64,000 nt of DNA from an uncultured Gammaproteobacteria bacterium (GTDB lineage Bacteria > Pseudomonadota > Gammaproteobacteria > HK1): positions 3,311,694 to 3,375,693 of the forward strand of contig OY282378.1 of the NCBI GenBank assembly GCA_958295835.1. The letters are read 5' to 3'. How positions within the stretch are numbered: position 1 is the first letter of the stretch; every line of letters begins with the position of its first letter. The translations under genes were made by a program, and so were the position numbers. Positions 9,350 through 17,729 of the stretch are shown piece by piece. Below the pieces are notes generated by a model. It had not been told where the DNA came from, did no database searches, and saw only the letters and a program-made list of their open reading frames with translations.

Positions 9350-10555
9350 ATGCCGGCGCCCCGCATCTACGATTCCCTGCTGGCCGAGCATCTGGCGGCC
9401 CACCGGCAGATGGCGTTCGTCAGCGGTCCGCGCCAGGTAGGCAAGACCACCACCTGCCGGCATCGCGCCGATGCCTGCTTCAACTGGGATGACATCGACG
9501 ATCGGGAGCTCATCCTCGCCGGTCCCCGGAGCCTCATCGACAGGCTGGGACTGGATCGGCTGTCCGGGACCGTGCCCGTGGTCCTGTTCGACGAGTTGCA
9601 CAAGTTTCCGCGCTGGAAGCAGTTCCTGAAAGGCTTTTTCGACACCCATGCCGATCGGGTACGGATCGCGGTGACGGGCAGTGCGCGTCTCGACGTGTAT
9701 CGCCGCGGCGGCGACAGCCTGATGGGGCGTTATTTCCCCTATCGAATGCACCCCTTTTCCGTTGCCGAGGCGATCACGCAGGAACTTCCGGACACGACAC
9801 GGATCGTCCGCCCGCCGCGACCGATCGAGGCCGGTGACTTCGACGCCCTCTGGCGTCACGGCGGTTACCCGGAGCCCTTTCTCAAGCGCGATGCGCGCTT
9901 CAGCCGCCGCTGGCAATCGCTTCGTTTCGGGCAGTTGGTCAGGGAAGAGGTCCGCGATCTGACGCAGGTCCAGCAACTCGGCCAGCTTGAACTCATGGTC
10001 CGGCTGCTGGCCGATCGTTCTGCGCAGCAACTGGTCTACGACAACCTCGCGAGGCAGGTGCGGGTCGCCGTCGATACCGTCCGCCGCTGGATTGCCACCT
10101 TGTGCGATCTCCATCTGGGATTCATCGTCAGGCCCTGGTTCAGGAACGTCTCGCGCTCCCTGCGCAAGGAGCCGAAGTGGTATCTGCGGGATTGGGCGTC
10201 CATCGAGGACGTGGGGCAACGGGCCGAGACCTTCGTGGCATGCCATCTCCTGAAGGCGGTCGAGGGCTGGACCGACATGGGCCTGGGTGCCTTCGAGCTC
10301 GGCTACCTGCGCGACAAGGAAAAGCGGGAAGTCGATTTCCTGGTGGTACGCGACGGCGAACCCTGGTTCCTCGTCGAGACGAAACACCATGACGAATCGA
10401 TGAGCCCGTCCCTGAAACACTACCAGGAGCAGACCGGCGCCCCGTTCGCGTTCCAGGTCACGGCAGACGCCGACTACGTCGACGAAGACTGCTTCGCCAA
10501 GCCGGGCGCCCCGCTGATCGTCCCCGCCCGGACCTTCCTGTCCCAGCTCCTGTAA
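9350..10555 (+). CDS. AAA_14/DUF4143 family ATPase with nuclease-like C-terminus
   Basis: 401 residues. Walker A is GPRQVGKT at 26-33, Walker B ends in DE at 81-82, and VTGSARLDVYRRGGDSLMGR is the arginine/sensor region typical of this family. The C-terminal DUF4143 half contains EVDFLVV (Asp329) followed 14 residues later by Glu343-Thr-Lys345, a PD-(D/E)xK-like arrangement. These ATPases are common and patchy in bacteria; no function is established and they behave like accessory or defence genes. It starts an accessory patch with a DUF3883 relic and a HigBA-type module. A degraded relative is at 33944-34165. Confidence 0.85.
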   Translation: MPAPRIYDSLLAEHLAAHRQMAFVSGPRQVGKTTTCRHRADACFNWDDIDDRELILAGPRSLIDRLGLDRLSGTVPVVLFDELHKFPRWKQFLKGFFDTHADRVRIAVTGSARLDVYRRGGDSLMGRYFPYRMHPFSVAEAITQELPDTTRIVRPPRPIEAGDFDALWRHGGYPEPFLKRDARFSRRWQSLRFGQLVREEVRDLTQVQQLGQLELMVRLLADRSAQQLVYDNLARQVRVAVDTVRRWIATLCDLHLGFIVRPWFRNVSRSLRKEPKWYLRDWASIEDVGQRAETFVACHLLKAVEGWTDMGLGAFELGYLRDKEKREVDFLVVRDGEPWFLVETKHHDESMSPSLKHYQEQTGAPFAFQVTADADYVDEDCFAKPGAPLIVPARTFLSQLL

Positions 10556-10823
10556 CCGGATGTGGCCTCGTTCTCGTGAAAGCCCTTCGGCTGGCTGCCG
10601 CCCGATCCGTGCGGTAGCGGTCGTCGGATCAAGCGCCGGACGGGGTGATGGAGGGCTGGAACGAGCAAGCTGGCCTCCGGTAATCCCGAGGCGGTTCACC
10701 CGACCGTACGCCGGCAGAGGTGCTCCGGTCGTTGTCCCCGTGGCGGCTGTGCTTCGGCCGCTTCTGTTCACCACCGGCGCCCGCTATACGTATCATCGTC
10801 GAGCCGCCGAAACGCGGTCTTGA

Positions 10824-11030
10824 AAGGCGCAGCAACTCGGGGACACGTACTGGCTGTACGTGGTCTGGGACCCGCTGGACCGTCCCGCCCCCGTCCCGCT
10901 CATGGTACGAAACCCGGCCAGGTACCCGGACTACGCGAAGAAAGAGGTGGTGGCCGCCCGATACTACGACTTGCCGGCAGAGGCCGTGGAGTTGGCGGCG
11001 CGCACGCAGAGAGAGGAAGGGCAGTGGTGA
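10824..11030 (+). pseudogene. DUF3883 C-terminal fragment
   Basis: The frame ending at TGA 11028-11030 reads LGDTYWLYVVWDPLDRP, then PLMVRNPARYPDY, KKEVVAARYYDLPAEAV and a charged tail. This is very close to the C-terminal DUF3883 domain found at the end of helicase-like and restriction-associated proteins. A TGA at 10821-10823 closes the frame upstream, there is no start codon before the conserved part, and nothing recognisable precedes it. I read it as the surviving tail of a large accessory gene. The other frames over this stretch look non-coding. Confidence 0.7.
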
Positions 11031-11094
11031 GGGACGGACTGTACAAACGGAGAAGGGATGGAAAATCCGACCGGCTCGACATACCAGGAGCCGT

Positions 11095-12348
11095 CTATCC
11101 CCTTGCATCCGTATAGACCCCCTCTCGCGGGAAGAGCTTCCGCACTTCGCCGTTCCCGACCAGTCCTCCGAATCTGCGATAGTTCCGGGTCTCGAACCGG
11201 ACCCGCCCGGCCACTACCGACGGATGCACGTTCGCTTCCATCGCCAATTCGGCAACCCGTAGCTCCGTGGCGGCCTCCGGGAAACCGAACCGATCCCAAA
11301 TATCGCTGTCAATCAAGGCCTGCTCGGCCAGAGCGTCGGCTTCGTGCTCGCGCGTGGCCTTGCGAGAACAGCCGGTGCTGCCCCGTAACGACATGTCGTC
11401 GATGAACACGCATCGCCCCTGGCATTCCTCGTCGTCGAGATGGACCAGGACGTGCGCGAGCTCGTGCATCAGACAGAACCAGAAATAATCGAGACGATCG
11501 TACCGAAGCGTCAGGGCCACCAGAGAGCCCCCGTCCGATCCTCGCATTGCAGCACCATCCAGATAACTCTTCCTGAGGTGAGTCAGTACGACGAAGCGGA
11601 TACCCTCCTCACGCATCCGCATGACGGCGAGGCGCGGGCCTTCCCGTTTCCGGCTCAAACGCGCGATCTCCATCAGAAAGCTTGCCGGATCGACGCTGTT
11701 CGGGTTGAACGCCTTCGGCACGGGATCGTCCTCTGCCGCCAACTTCATCGCCTGGCAGCACCACGCCATCAAGGCATACGGCTCGGCCTTCGCATTCTGG
11801 CGCGAGCCAAGATGGAACGAAGGCGCGGTAGCCGCGGAAAGTCTGCCGAGAGCACCGGCGATAAACTCTTCGATCAGTTCTTCACCGTTGTCCGCAATGT
11901 CATCAACGCGGGAGATCCAACCCAGTTTCATCATTTCTCGAATCGGGAATCGAGTCCAATCGTAGTTCGACGGCTCGGGCAAGTGCGTGATCGAACGGCC
12001 GAGCAGGATGTCGGCCGGAATACCGAGATGCTCGTTGAGCGAGCGCATCATGCCCGTGCTCAAATCGCGACGGCCCTTCAGGACTTCGTAAACGCGCGTC
12101 CGCCCTCCGAAGTAGGGGGCCACGTCGGCGGCGGTGAGCCCGAGTTGTTCCATGCGAAACCTGATTGCTTCTATCGGGCTGGGCGGTACGATCGAGGTGG
12201 TTCGACGCTCATAAGCTTCGATGACCAGGGAGAGAAGTTCGATCTCGTCCTTCTGATCCCGAGTTGGATCGTCGAGATCCATGAGCGACTCGACTCTGCT
12301 CATGGCCGACCGGTAATCGGCATCGGACCGGATCGGTCGAATAATCAT
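11095..12348 (-). CDS. HigA-type antitoxin fused to an ImmA/IrrE metallopeptidase
   Basis: 417 residues. An N-terminal COG5499/HigA-like region is followed by an HTH of the XRE type (about 59-119; PIEAIRFRMEQLGLTAADV ... YFGGRTRVYEVL). A C-terminal ImmA/IrrE domain has the zinc motif HELAH at 295-299 and a downstream EHEAD at 334-338 supplying the third ligand. The HTH should bind the operon operator and the N-terminal part should neutralise the toxin; the peptidase may cleave a regulator. It lies 20 bp downstream of the toxin gene on the same strand, the usual HigBA order. Start ATG 12348 has GGAGATGAG ahead of it. Confidence 0.88.
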   Translation of the reverse strand: MIIRPIRSDADYRSAMSRVESLMDLDDPTRDQKDEIELLSLVIEAYERRTTSIVPPSPIEAIRFRMEQLGLTAADVAPYFGGRTRVYEVLKGRRDLSTGMMRSLNEHLGIPADILLGRSITHLPEPSNYDWTRFPIREMMKLGWISRVDDIADNGEELIEEFIAGALGRLSAATAPSFHLGSRQNAKAEPYALMAWCCQAMKLAAEDDPVPKAFNPNSVDPASFLMEIARLSRKREGPRLAVMRMREEGIRFVVLTHLRKSYLDGAAMRGSDGGSLVALTLRYDRLDYFWFCLMHELAHVLVHLDDEECQGRCVFIDDMSLRGSTGCSRKATREHEADALAEQALIDSDIWDRFGFPEAATELRVAELAMEANVHPSVVAGRVRFETRNYRRFGGLVGNGEVRKLFPREGVYTDARG

Positions 12349-12368
12349 GATCTCATCTCCATTGCATT

Positions 12369-12692
12369 CTAGACGGTCCCGGCGTCGATCTCATCGTAGC
12401 CGGCATGTGTACCAATCCATTTGACGGCGACGATCCCGGGCCCAGTCGTCGATCCGGGAGCGGGCGCCGAGGCGTATTGGACGGTCGCGATGAGGCGATA
12501 ACGATTTCCTCTGAGCCTGAACACGACTCTCCGTCTCCCTATGTGCGAAGCCCGCGGATAGCGCTCCCGAATTTCAGCAGGCGATTGCCATTCGGCTCTC
12601 TCGACCTCCGCGGTCCACGCTCGCAGGGCGTCCCTCAGATCAGGGTGTGTCCTCATCGCGTCTTCGATTCTCGGTCTCCCCAGGATTCTCAT
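12369..12692 (-). CDS. higB: HigB-type mRNA interferase toxin
   Basis: 107 residues, RelE fold, HigB_toxin family. The conserved core is visible: VVFRLRGNRYRLIATVQY followed by VAVKWIGTHAGYDEID near the C-terminus. Such toxins cleave mRNA on the ribosome. Start ATG 12692 has an excellent AAGGAGG Shine-Dalgarno 8 bases upstream. It is the first gene of a two-gene toxin-antitoxin operon with a near-consensus promoter at 12778-12805. Confidence 0.9.
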   Translation of the reverse strand: MRILGRPRIEDAMRTHPDLRDALRAWTAEVERAEWQSPAEIRERYPRASHIGRRRVVFRLRGNRYRLIATVQYASAPAPGSTTGPGIVAVKWIGTHAGYDEIDAGTV

Positions 12693-12777
12693 GGGAAAGC
12701 CCTCCTTGGTGACAAATGTCCATCGCTTGTCTCCTCCTCGGGTGGTGAGTCACTGAATTGTTCCCAAACAGAGGTCA

Positions 12778-12823
12778 ATTATATTTCGAAAACTGGGTAT
12801 TTCAACATATATCCCAATATGGG
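12778..12823 (-). promoter_or_regulatory. higBA promoter with overlapping operator-like palindromes
   Basis: On the minus strand a perfect TATAAT (12778-12783) lies 16 bases from TTGAAA (12800-12805). A CCCA-ATA-TGGG palindrome (12813-12823) lies just upstream of the -35, and a TGGG at 12794-12797 pairs with the same CCCA at 12813-12816 across the -35. This AT-rich patch differs sharply from the GC-rich surroundings. The placement suits autorepression by the HTH antitoxin. The rest of the 12693-13023 gap shows no gene. Confidence 0.7.
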
Positions 12824-13023
12824 TTACATATTCCGATCCAATTGTGAAAGTACCGGCTGCAAGCTGTCCGTTGCCTGGTGGCCGGATGTCGAACGGAGAT
12901 GCTTACGCCGTCTCGCGCGTGGCATAGCCGGCGCTTGGCAGTGACCTTCGAGCAGGACGGCGTACCTTCCAGCGGGATCGGCAGGAGGGACTGAAGCGGG
13001 GCAGGAACGGCGCGGCGTCCCCT

Positions 13024-13284
13024 TCACCCCCTTCTCAACGCATGGGAGCGAACGAGCGCCACGATCCCCTCCATCTCCGGCGGCGCCTGAGACCCCGGCT
13101 CCGAGACCAGCCACGCATGGATGTCCTGGTCCGGTTCTCCGAGCAGGCGTTCCAGCGCATCCAGCTCTCGATCGTCGAGCCGGTGCAGGGCGCGGGCGGC
13201 GAAGCGTTCGAGCAGGACGTCGAGTTCCTTCATCCCGCGCCGGCAGCGCCAGCGCGCCCGATCGAGCCTCGTCTGTCGGGTCAC
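13024..13284 (-). CDS. sdhE: FAD assembly factor SdhE (DUF339)
   Basis: 86 residues from GTG 13284, close to the 88 of E. coli SdhE. The diagnostic RGM(K/R)E motif is present in RARWRCRRGMKELDVLLERF, and the fold continues with DRELDALERLLGEPDQDIHAWL. SdhE promotes covalent attachment of FAD to SdhA, encoded just upstream. A GTG at 13323 would add 13 residues that come from the tandem repeat, so I prefer 13284. That GTG overlaps the TGA of a small ORF in the repeat (GTGA), suggesting translational coupling. It is separated from sdhB by about 198 bp of mostly repeat sequence. Confidence 0.85.
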   Translation of the reverse strand: MTRQTRLDRARWRCRRGMKELDVLLERFAARALHRLDDRELDALERLLGEPDQDIHAWLVSEPGSQAPPEMEGIVALVRSHALRRG

Positions 13285-13450
13285 GGGGCAATCCGGAGTT
13301 GCTGCACGAGGGTCTCGTCGCACGCCACCCGCATTCCGTGCCGGGTCACGGGGCAGCCCGGCGTTGCTTCACGAGGGCCTCGTCGCGCGCCACCCGCACT
13401 TCCGTGCCGGGTCGCGGGGCGACAGCCGGGGTCGCTCCACGAGGCGGCCC
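13277..13450. repeat. 65-66 bp tandem repeat array between sdhB and sdhE
   Basis: Three units begin with CGGGTCRCGGGGC at 13277, 13342 and 13408; the first two are full (65 and 66 bp) and the third is partial. Each full unit also shares CACGAGGGYCTCGTCG and CGCCACCCGCA blocks. On the minus strand the first two units each encode a short peptide ending in (I/A)APstop, with similar sequence (RVACDETLVQQLR and RVARDEALVKQRR), in different frames. The first unit supplies the sdhE start region. Confidence 0.8.
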
Positions 13451-13482
13451 GAGCCGCGGCGTGCAATGGTTCCGTGAACCGC

Positions 13483-14262
13483 TCAGATGCCGCGGGTGAC
13501 CATCATCTTCTTGATCCCGGCGATCGCCTTCGCCGGGTTCAACCCCTTCGGGCAGGCGGTGGTGCAGTTCATGATGGTGTGGCAGCGGTAGAGCCGGAAC
13601 GGGTCTTCGAGGTCGTCGAGCCGTTCCCCGGCCGCCTCGTCGCGGCTGTCGACGAGCCACCGGTACGCCTGGAGCAGGACGGCCGGGCCGAGGTAGCGGT
13701 CGCCGTTCCACCAGTAGCTCGGGCAGCTCGTGGAGCAGCAGGCGCAGAGGATGCATTCGTAGAGCCCGTCGAGCCGCTCGCGCTCCTCCTTCGACTGGGG
13801 CCGCTCGCGGTCCGGCGGGGACGGGCGGGAGCGCATCCACGGCTTGATCGAGGCGTACTGCGCATAGAAATGCGACATGTCCGGCACGAGGTCCTTCACC
13901 ACCGGCATGTGCGGCAGCGGATGGACGGCCACCGCGCCGGAGTAGTCCTCGATCGCGCTGATGCACGCGAGGCCGTTCCGCCCGCCGACGTTCATCGCGC
14001 ACGAGCCGCAGATCCCCTCCCGGCAGGACCGCCGGAAGGTCAGGGTGGGGTCGATCTCGCTCTTGATCTTGATGAGGGCGTCGAGAACCATCGGGCCGCA
14101 GCTCGCCAGATCGATGGTGTAGCGGTCGCGCCGCGGGTTCTCGTCCGAGTCCGGATCGTAGCGGTAGACGACGAACGTCTTGGGCCGCTGCGCGTCGCCG
14201 GGGGCCGGCCAGGTTCTGCCGTCACGGACGGCCGAGCCTGCCGGAAGTGTGAACTGCGCCAT
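13483..14262 (-). CDS. sdhB: Succinate dehydrogenase iron-sulfur subunit
   Basis: 259 residues from ATG 14262. The [2Fe-2S] domain has [16 protein letters not shown] and the later Cys in NGLACIS. The C-terminal ferredoxin domain carries [16 protein letters not shown] and [17 protein letters not shown] for the [4Fe-4S] and [3Fe-4S] clusters. SdhB passes electrons from the SdhA flavin to quinone at the membrane anchor. It follows sdhA by 29 bp on the minus strand. The N-terminal extension before the ferredoxin fold (about 25 residues) is slightly longer than in E. coli. Confidence 0.97.
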   Translation of the reverse strand: MAQFTLPAGSAVRDGRTWPAPGDAQRPKTFVVYRYDPDSDENPRRDRYTIDLASCGPMVLDALIKIKSEIDPTLTFRRSCREGICGSCAMNVGGRNGLACISAIEDYSGAVAVHPLPHMPVVKDLVPDMSHFYAQYASIKPWMRSRPSPPDRERPQSKEERERLDGLYECILCACCSTSCPSYWWNGDRYLGPAVLLQAYRWLVDSRDEAAGERLDDLEDPFRLYRCHTIMNCTTACPKGLNPAKAIAGIKKMMVTRGI

Positions 14263-14291
14263 GTGCGATGCCCCTCGCTCGGCAGACCCGC

Positions 14292-16082
14292 TCAGTAGAC
14301 CCGCGCCCGGGGCGGGATGACCTTCGTGTCGTTGGTCAGGGTGTACATGTGGACCGGCCGGTAGCCGATCCGCGGGACGCCCTGCCCGCCGAACCATGCC
14401 AGGGTGTGCTTCAGCCATCGATCGTCGTCGCGCTCCGGACAGTCCTCGCGGGCGTGGGCGCCGCGGCTCTCGGTGCGGTTCGCGGCCGAGTACATCGTCA
14501 CCACCGCCTGTCCGAGCAGGTTCTCCAGCTCCAGGGTCTCGGCGAGGTCGGAGTTCCACACCAGGCTCCGGTCTTCGACGCGCACCTCGGCGAACGCCGC
14601 CTGCACGTCGCTGATGAGGCGGCATCCCTCGTCGAGGGTGTCTCCGGTGCGGAACACCGCGGCGTTGTTCTGCATCACCCGCTGCATCCGCAGCCGCAGC
14701 GCGGCGGTGAGCTCGCTGCCCCGCGCGTGGCGCAGCCGGTCGAAGCGGGCGAGGATGCGGTCCTCCGACCCGGCCGGCAGCGGCGGGTGGGCGCTGCCCG
14801 CCTCGATGCTCTCGCCGCACCGTTTGGCGGCCGCGCGGCCGAACACCACGAGGTCGAGCAGCGAGTTCGAGCCCAGCCGGTTCGCCCCGTGCACCGAAAC
14901 GCAGGCGCACTCCCCGATGGCCATCAGGCCCGGAACCACCACGTCCGGATCGTCCCCGGCGAGGGTCACGACCTCGCCGTGGAAGTTGGTCGGGACCCCG
15001 CCCATGTTGTAGTGCACGGTGGGGAGGACCGGTATCGGTTCCCGCGACGTGTCCACGCCCGCGAATATCCTCGCGGTCTCGGAGATCCCCGGCAGCCGCT
15101 CCCTGATCACTTCCGGTCCGAGATGCTCGAGGTGCAGGAAGATGTGGTCCTTGTTCTCACCGACCCCGCGGCCTTCGCGGATCTCGATGGTCATCGCGCG
15201 GCTCACGACGTCGCGTGACGCCAGATCCTTCGCGTTGGGGGCGTAGCGCTCCATGAAGCGCTCGCCCTCGGAGTTCGTCAGGTAGCCGCCTTCGCCCCGC
15301 GAGCCCTCGGTGATGAGGCAGCCGGAGCCGTAGATCCCGGTGGGGTGGAACTGGATGAACTCCATGTCCTGCAGGGGCAGGCCGGCTCGAAGGGCCATGG
15401 CGTTGCCGTCGCCGGTGCAGGTGTGGGCGGAGGTGCAGGAGAAGTACGTCCGGCCGTAGCCACCGGTGGCGAGCACCGTCGTATGGGCGCGGATCCGGTG
15501 CAGGGTGCCGTCGTCGAGGTTCCAGGCCAGCACCCCGCGGCAGGCGCCGTCGTCGTCCATGAGCAGGTCGATCGCGAAGTACTCGATGAAGAACTCCGCA
15601 TCGTGCCGAAGGCTCTGCTGGTAGAGGGTGTGGAGGATCGCGTGGCCGGTGCGGTCCGCCGCCGCGCAGGTCCTCTGGGCGGTGCCTTCGCCGTAGTGCG
15701 TGGTCATTCCACCGAAGGGACGCTGGTAGATCCGTCCGTCCTCGGTGCGCGAGAACGGGACCCCGAAGTGTTCGAGCTCGATCACCGCGGGGATCGCTTC
15801 GCGGCACATGTACTCGATCGCGTCCTGATCGCCGAGCCAGTCGGAGCCCTTCACCGTGTCGTACATGTGCCAGCGCCAGTCGTCCTCGCCCATGTTGCCG
15901 AGCGCGGCGCTGATGCCGCCCTGGGCCGCGACGGTGTGGCTGCGGGTGGGAAAGAGCTTGGTCACGCAGGCGGTGGACAGCCCCTGCGCCGCCAGACCGA
16001 GTGTGGCGCGCAAGCCCGCTCCGCCCGCGCCGACGACCACGACGTCGTACTGGTGCTCGACGATGGGGTAGGCCGATGACAT
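14292..16082 (-). CDS. sdhA: Succinate dehydrogenase flavoprotein subunit
   Basis: 596 residues from ATG 16082 ([20 protein letters not shown]); an in-frame TTG three codons earlier is less likely. The dinucleotide-binding [12 protein letters not shown] is followed by [15 protein letters not shown], whose His carries the covalent FAD attached with help from SdhE. The substrate-binding and capping domains follow ([39 protein letters not shown]). It oxidises succinate to fumarate on the inner face of the membrane. It is the third gene of sdhCDAB. Confidence 0.97.
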   Translation of the reverse strand: MSSAYPIVEHQYDVVVVGAGGAGLRATLGLAAQGLSTACVTKLFPTRSHTVAAQGGISAALGNMGEDDWRWHMYDTVKGSDWLGDQDAIEYMCREAIPAVIELEHFGVPFSRTEDGRIYQRPFGGMTTHYGEGTAQRTCAAADRTGHAILHTLYQQSLRHDAEFFIEYFAIDLLMDDDGACRGVLAWNLDDGTLHRIRAHTTVLATGGYGRTYFSCTSAHTCTGDGNAMALRAGLPLQDMEFIQFHPTGIYGSGCLITEGSRGEGGYLTNSEGERFMERYAPNAKDLASRDVVSRAMTIEIREGRGVGENKDHIFLHLEHLGPEVIRERLPGISETARIFAGVDTSREPIPVLPTVHYNMGGVPTNFHGEVVTLAGDDPDVVVPGLMAIGECACVSVHGANRLGSNSLLDLVVFGRAAAKRCGESIEAGSAHPPLPAGSEDRILARFDRLRHARGSELTAALRLRMQRVMQNNAAVFRTGDTLDEGCRLISDVQAAFAEVRVEDRSLVWNSDLAETLELENLLGQAVVTMYSAANRTESRGAHAREDCPERDDDRWLKHTLAWFGGQGVPRIGYRPVHMYTLTNDTKVIPPRARVY

Positions 16083-16166
16083 GGGGTTCAACTCCCGAGG
16101 GCGCCGCCCGCGTCGCGGACGTCGTCGTATGCGCGATCGGCGATGGGGCGGGCCGGCGGCACGGGT

Positions 16167-16559
16167 TCAGCCTCCGAAGGCGATCCTGAACACGCTGAAC
16201 GCGGCGGTCGCCGCGAGCGCGATGGCGAGCAGCTTGACCGCGATCAGCGCGATGAGCTTCTTCCCCTCGCCATGGACGTAGTCCTCGATGACCACCTGCA
16301 AGCCGAGCTGCGCATGGTGGAAGAGGGCGGCGATGGTCAGGAGGAGGGCGATGCTGACCGCCGGGGAGCGGATCCAGCGCACCGTCTGCGCATGGTCCGC
16401 GGTGCCGATGGCGATCAGGGATGCCACGAGCCAGACCGTGAGCGGGAGCAGCGCGATCGCGGTGAGTCTCTGCATCCACCAGTGCCGTGTCCCGTCCTTC
16501 GCGGAGCCGAGACCGCGGGCGCGGGCGATGGGGGTTCGGAAATCCGAGGGAACGCTCAT
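16167..16559 (-). CDS. sdhD: Succinate dehydrogenase hydrophobic membrane anchor subunit
   Basis: 130 residues from ATG 16559. Three transmembrane segments are evident (about 32-52, 62-80, 102-125). The HHAQLGLQVVIEDYVH segment holds the His and the Asp-Tyr region expected near the haem b and quinone site. With SdhC it anchors SdhAB and binds haem b and ubiquinone. The start lies 7 bp after the sdhC stop and the stop 84 bp before sdhA. Confidence 0.92.
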   Translation of the reverse strand: MSVPSDFRTPIARARGLGSAKDGTRHWWMQRLTAIALLPLTVWLVASLIAIGTADHAQTVRWIRSPAVSIALLLTIAALFHHAQLGLQVVIEDYVHGEGKKLIALIAVKLLAIALAATAAFSVFRIAFGG

Positions 16560-16566
16560 GATCGGA

Positions 16567-16950
16567 TCAGCGCATCGCGTAGCCGAGCGCCCAGGCGGCC
16601 AGGGTGAGGACGACCGCGGCAACGATGACCGCGACCCCGCTCGCGTGCGCGGTGCGCAGCTCGAACCCGAGCCCGGCGTCCCAGAAGAGATGCCGGATCC
16701 CGTTCCCGAGGTGGTAGAAGAGGGAGAAGGTGAACACCAGCAGCAACGCCCGCCCCGGGAGCGAGCCGAGCAGCGCCTGGGCGGCGGCGAAGGCATCGGG
16801 GCCGCTTGCGACTGCCGCGAGCCAATACACGATGACCAGGCTCCCGGCGGCAAGCAGCACCCCGGTCGCCCGATGGGAGATGGACATCAGCGCCGGGAGC
16901 GGCAGGCGGTAGACCTGGAGATGCGGCGAAAGCGGTCGGTTTCGAGCCAT
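16567..16950 (-). CDS. sdhC: Succinate dehydrogenase cytochrome b556 subunit
   Basis: 127 residues. The family signature RPLSPHLQVYRLPLPALMSISHRATG at the N-terminus includes the quinone-site Ser/Arg region, and SLFYHLGNGIRHLFWD contains the haem-ligand His. Three membrane helices are apparent. It is the first gene of the sdhCDABE operon; ATG 16950 has CGAGG immediately upstream, and a promoter lies about 40 bp ahead. High sequence agreement with proteobacterial SdhC makes the call firm. Confidence 0.95.
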   Translation of the reverse strand: MARNRPLSPHLQVYRLPLPALMSISHRATGVLLAAGSLVIVYWLAAVASGPDAFAAAQALLGSLPGRALLLVFTFSLFYHLGNGIRHLFWDAGLGFELRTAHASGVAVIVAAVVLTLAAWALGYAMR

Positions 16951-16988
16951 CCTCGATTCACGTATCCCGATGTTGTGCGGTGCAAAAA

Positions 16989-17017
16989 ATTATGACCCCC
17001 GGCGCGTGCGCAAGCAA
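16989..17017 (-). promoter_or_regulatory. Candidate sigma-70 promoter of sdhCDABE
   Basis: On the minus strand TTGCTT (17012-17017) and CATAAT (16989-16994) are 17 bases apart, giving a 5' untranslated region of about 30 bases before sdhC. It stands in an A/T-rich spot (six A's in a row at 16984-16989) within otherwise GC-rich DNA. Activity is inferred from motif and position. Confidence 0.55.
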
Positions 17018-17030
17018 CGTTTCACGTTTC

Positions 17031-17152
17031 CGGCAATTCCCGCCAATCCGGAAAGCATCCGTGAAATCGCCGCGATTCGACGCTCGAACTGCCGGAGCAT
17101 CCCCGAAATCAAGCTGGGGAACCGTACTTCGGAGGGTCAGCGGGAATTGCCG
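17031..17152. repeat. 13-bp inverted repeat flanking the sdhC-17322 intergenic region
   Basis: CGGCAATTCCCGC at 17031-17043 and its exact reverse complement at 17140-17152 are separated by 96 bp. It lies upstream of the sdhC promoter in a gap with no other gene. It could be a pair of binding sites for one regulator or a vestige of a small element; neither is proven. Confidence 0.5.
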
Positions 17153-17189
17153 TCACGTTTCAGGTCCGGCCGAAGTCGCCGCGGGTCGT

Positions 17190-17382
17190 GGTAACGTCCC
17201 GGCCGGGGCGGGAAAGCGTGCGGGATGGCGATCGTTCGTCGGACGTTCACGATCCGAGTCGCCCGTGATTGGGCGGTCGAGGCGCCATAACGTCTCGACA
17301 GGGGATGGGGCGGGGTGCGAGATGGCAATCCTCGGTCGGACGTTCACGATTCGAATCGCCCGTGATTGGGCGGTCGAGGCGC
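17190..17382 (+). repeat. About 96-bp tandem duplication covering a gene start
   Basis: Copy 1 (17190-17285) and copy 2 (17287-17382) share the block beginning TAACGTC, an RBS-like purine stretch, an ATG (17225 and 17322) and about 60 coding bases, with scattered substitutions and one indel. Copy 1 encodes MAIVRRTFTIRVARDWAVEA and stops at TAA 17288-17290; copy 2 encodes MAILGRTFTIRIARDWAVEA and continues into the gene at 17322. The upstream copy is therefore a 21-codon duplicated start. Confidence 0.8.
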
Positions 17383-17729
17383 TGTCGCTGGGCGCGATCT
17401 GCGGCGCGGTGCTCTGCGCCGGCGTCGTCGCCGGTGTGGAAGCGGCCGGCGGGGTCGCGTTGCTCGCGGTGCGTTCGAGCCCGGGGAGAGCCGACGGCCG
17501 ATATCGCGGGCTCCGGTTCGGCGGCGACACCTGGGCGGTGGTCGGGGCGGACGGGATGCCCATCGTGATCGACCCGCCCGTCGTCCACTTCTCGCACCGG
17601 GCCGCCATCGTGCTCGAAGTCTTCGCGTCGGGCCGGACCGATTTCCTGGTGTTCACGCCGACCGCCACTCCGTCCGGCGATCTGCGGCGGCTGCGGGTCC
17701 ACCTGCGGGCCGGGGGGCTCTCCCGGTGA
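17322..17729 (+). CDS. Unknown protein with one membrane segment, coupled to cobU
   Basis: 135 residues from ATG 17322, the start retained in copy 2 of the tandem duplication. A hydrophobic stretch at about 20-48 (ALSLGAICGAVLCAGVVAGV) suggests one membrane span or an uncleaved signal anchor. The rest is a small beta-rich domain (GGDTWAVVGADGMPIVIDPP). I do not recognise the family. Its TGA overlaps the GTG of cobU (GTGA at 17726-17729), so the two are probably translated together. Without homologues it could be spurious, but the coupling and codon use favour a real gene. Confidence 0.55.
   Translation: MAILGRTFTIRIARDWAVEALSLGAICGAVLCAGVVAGVEAAGGVALLAVRSSPGRADGRYRGLRFGGDTWAVVGADGMPIVIDPPVVHFSHRAAIVLEVFASGRTDFLVFTPTATPSGDLRRLRVHLRAGGLSR

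Noticed and set aside
13277..13450. The 65-66 bp repeats as a CRISPR array
   Set aside because: Units are directly adjacent with divergence along their whole length; there are no unique spacers and no cas genes.
16951..17725. Cobalamin riboswitch ahead of cobU
   Set aside because: No B12-box-like core or long structured leader is visible; the stretch is explained by the inverted repeat, tandem duplication and a small gene.
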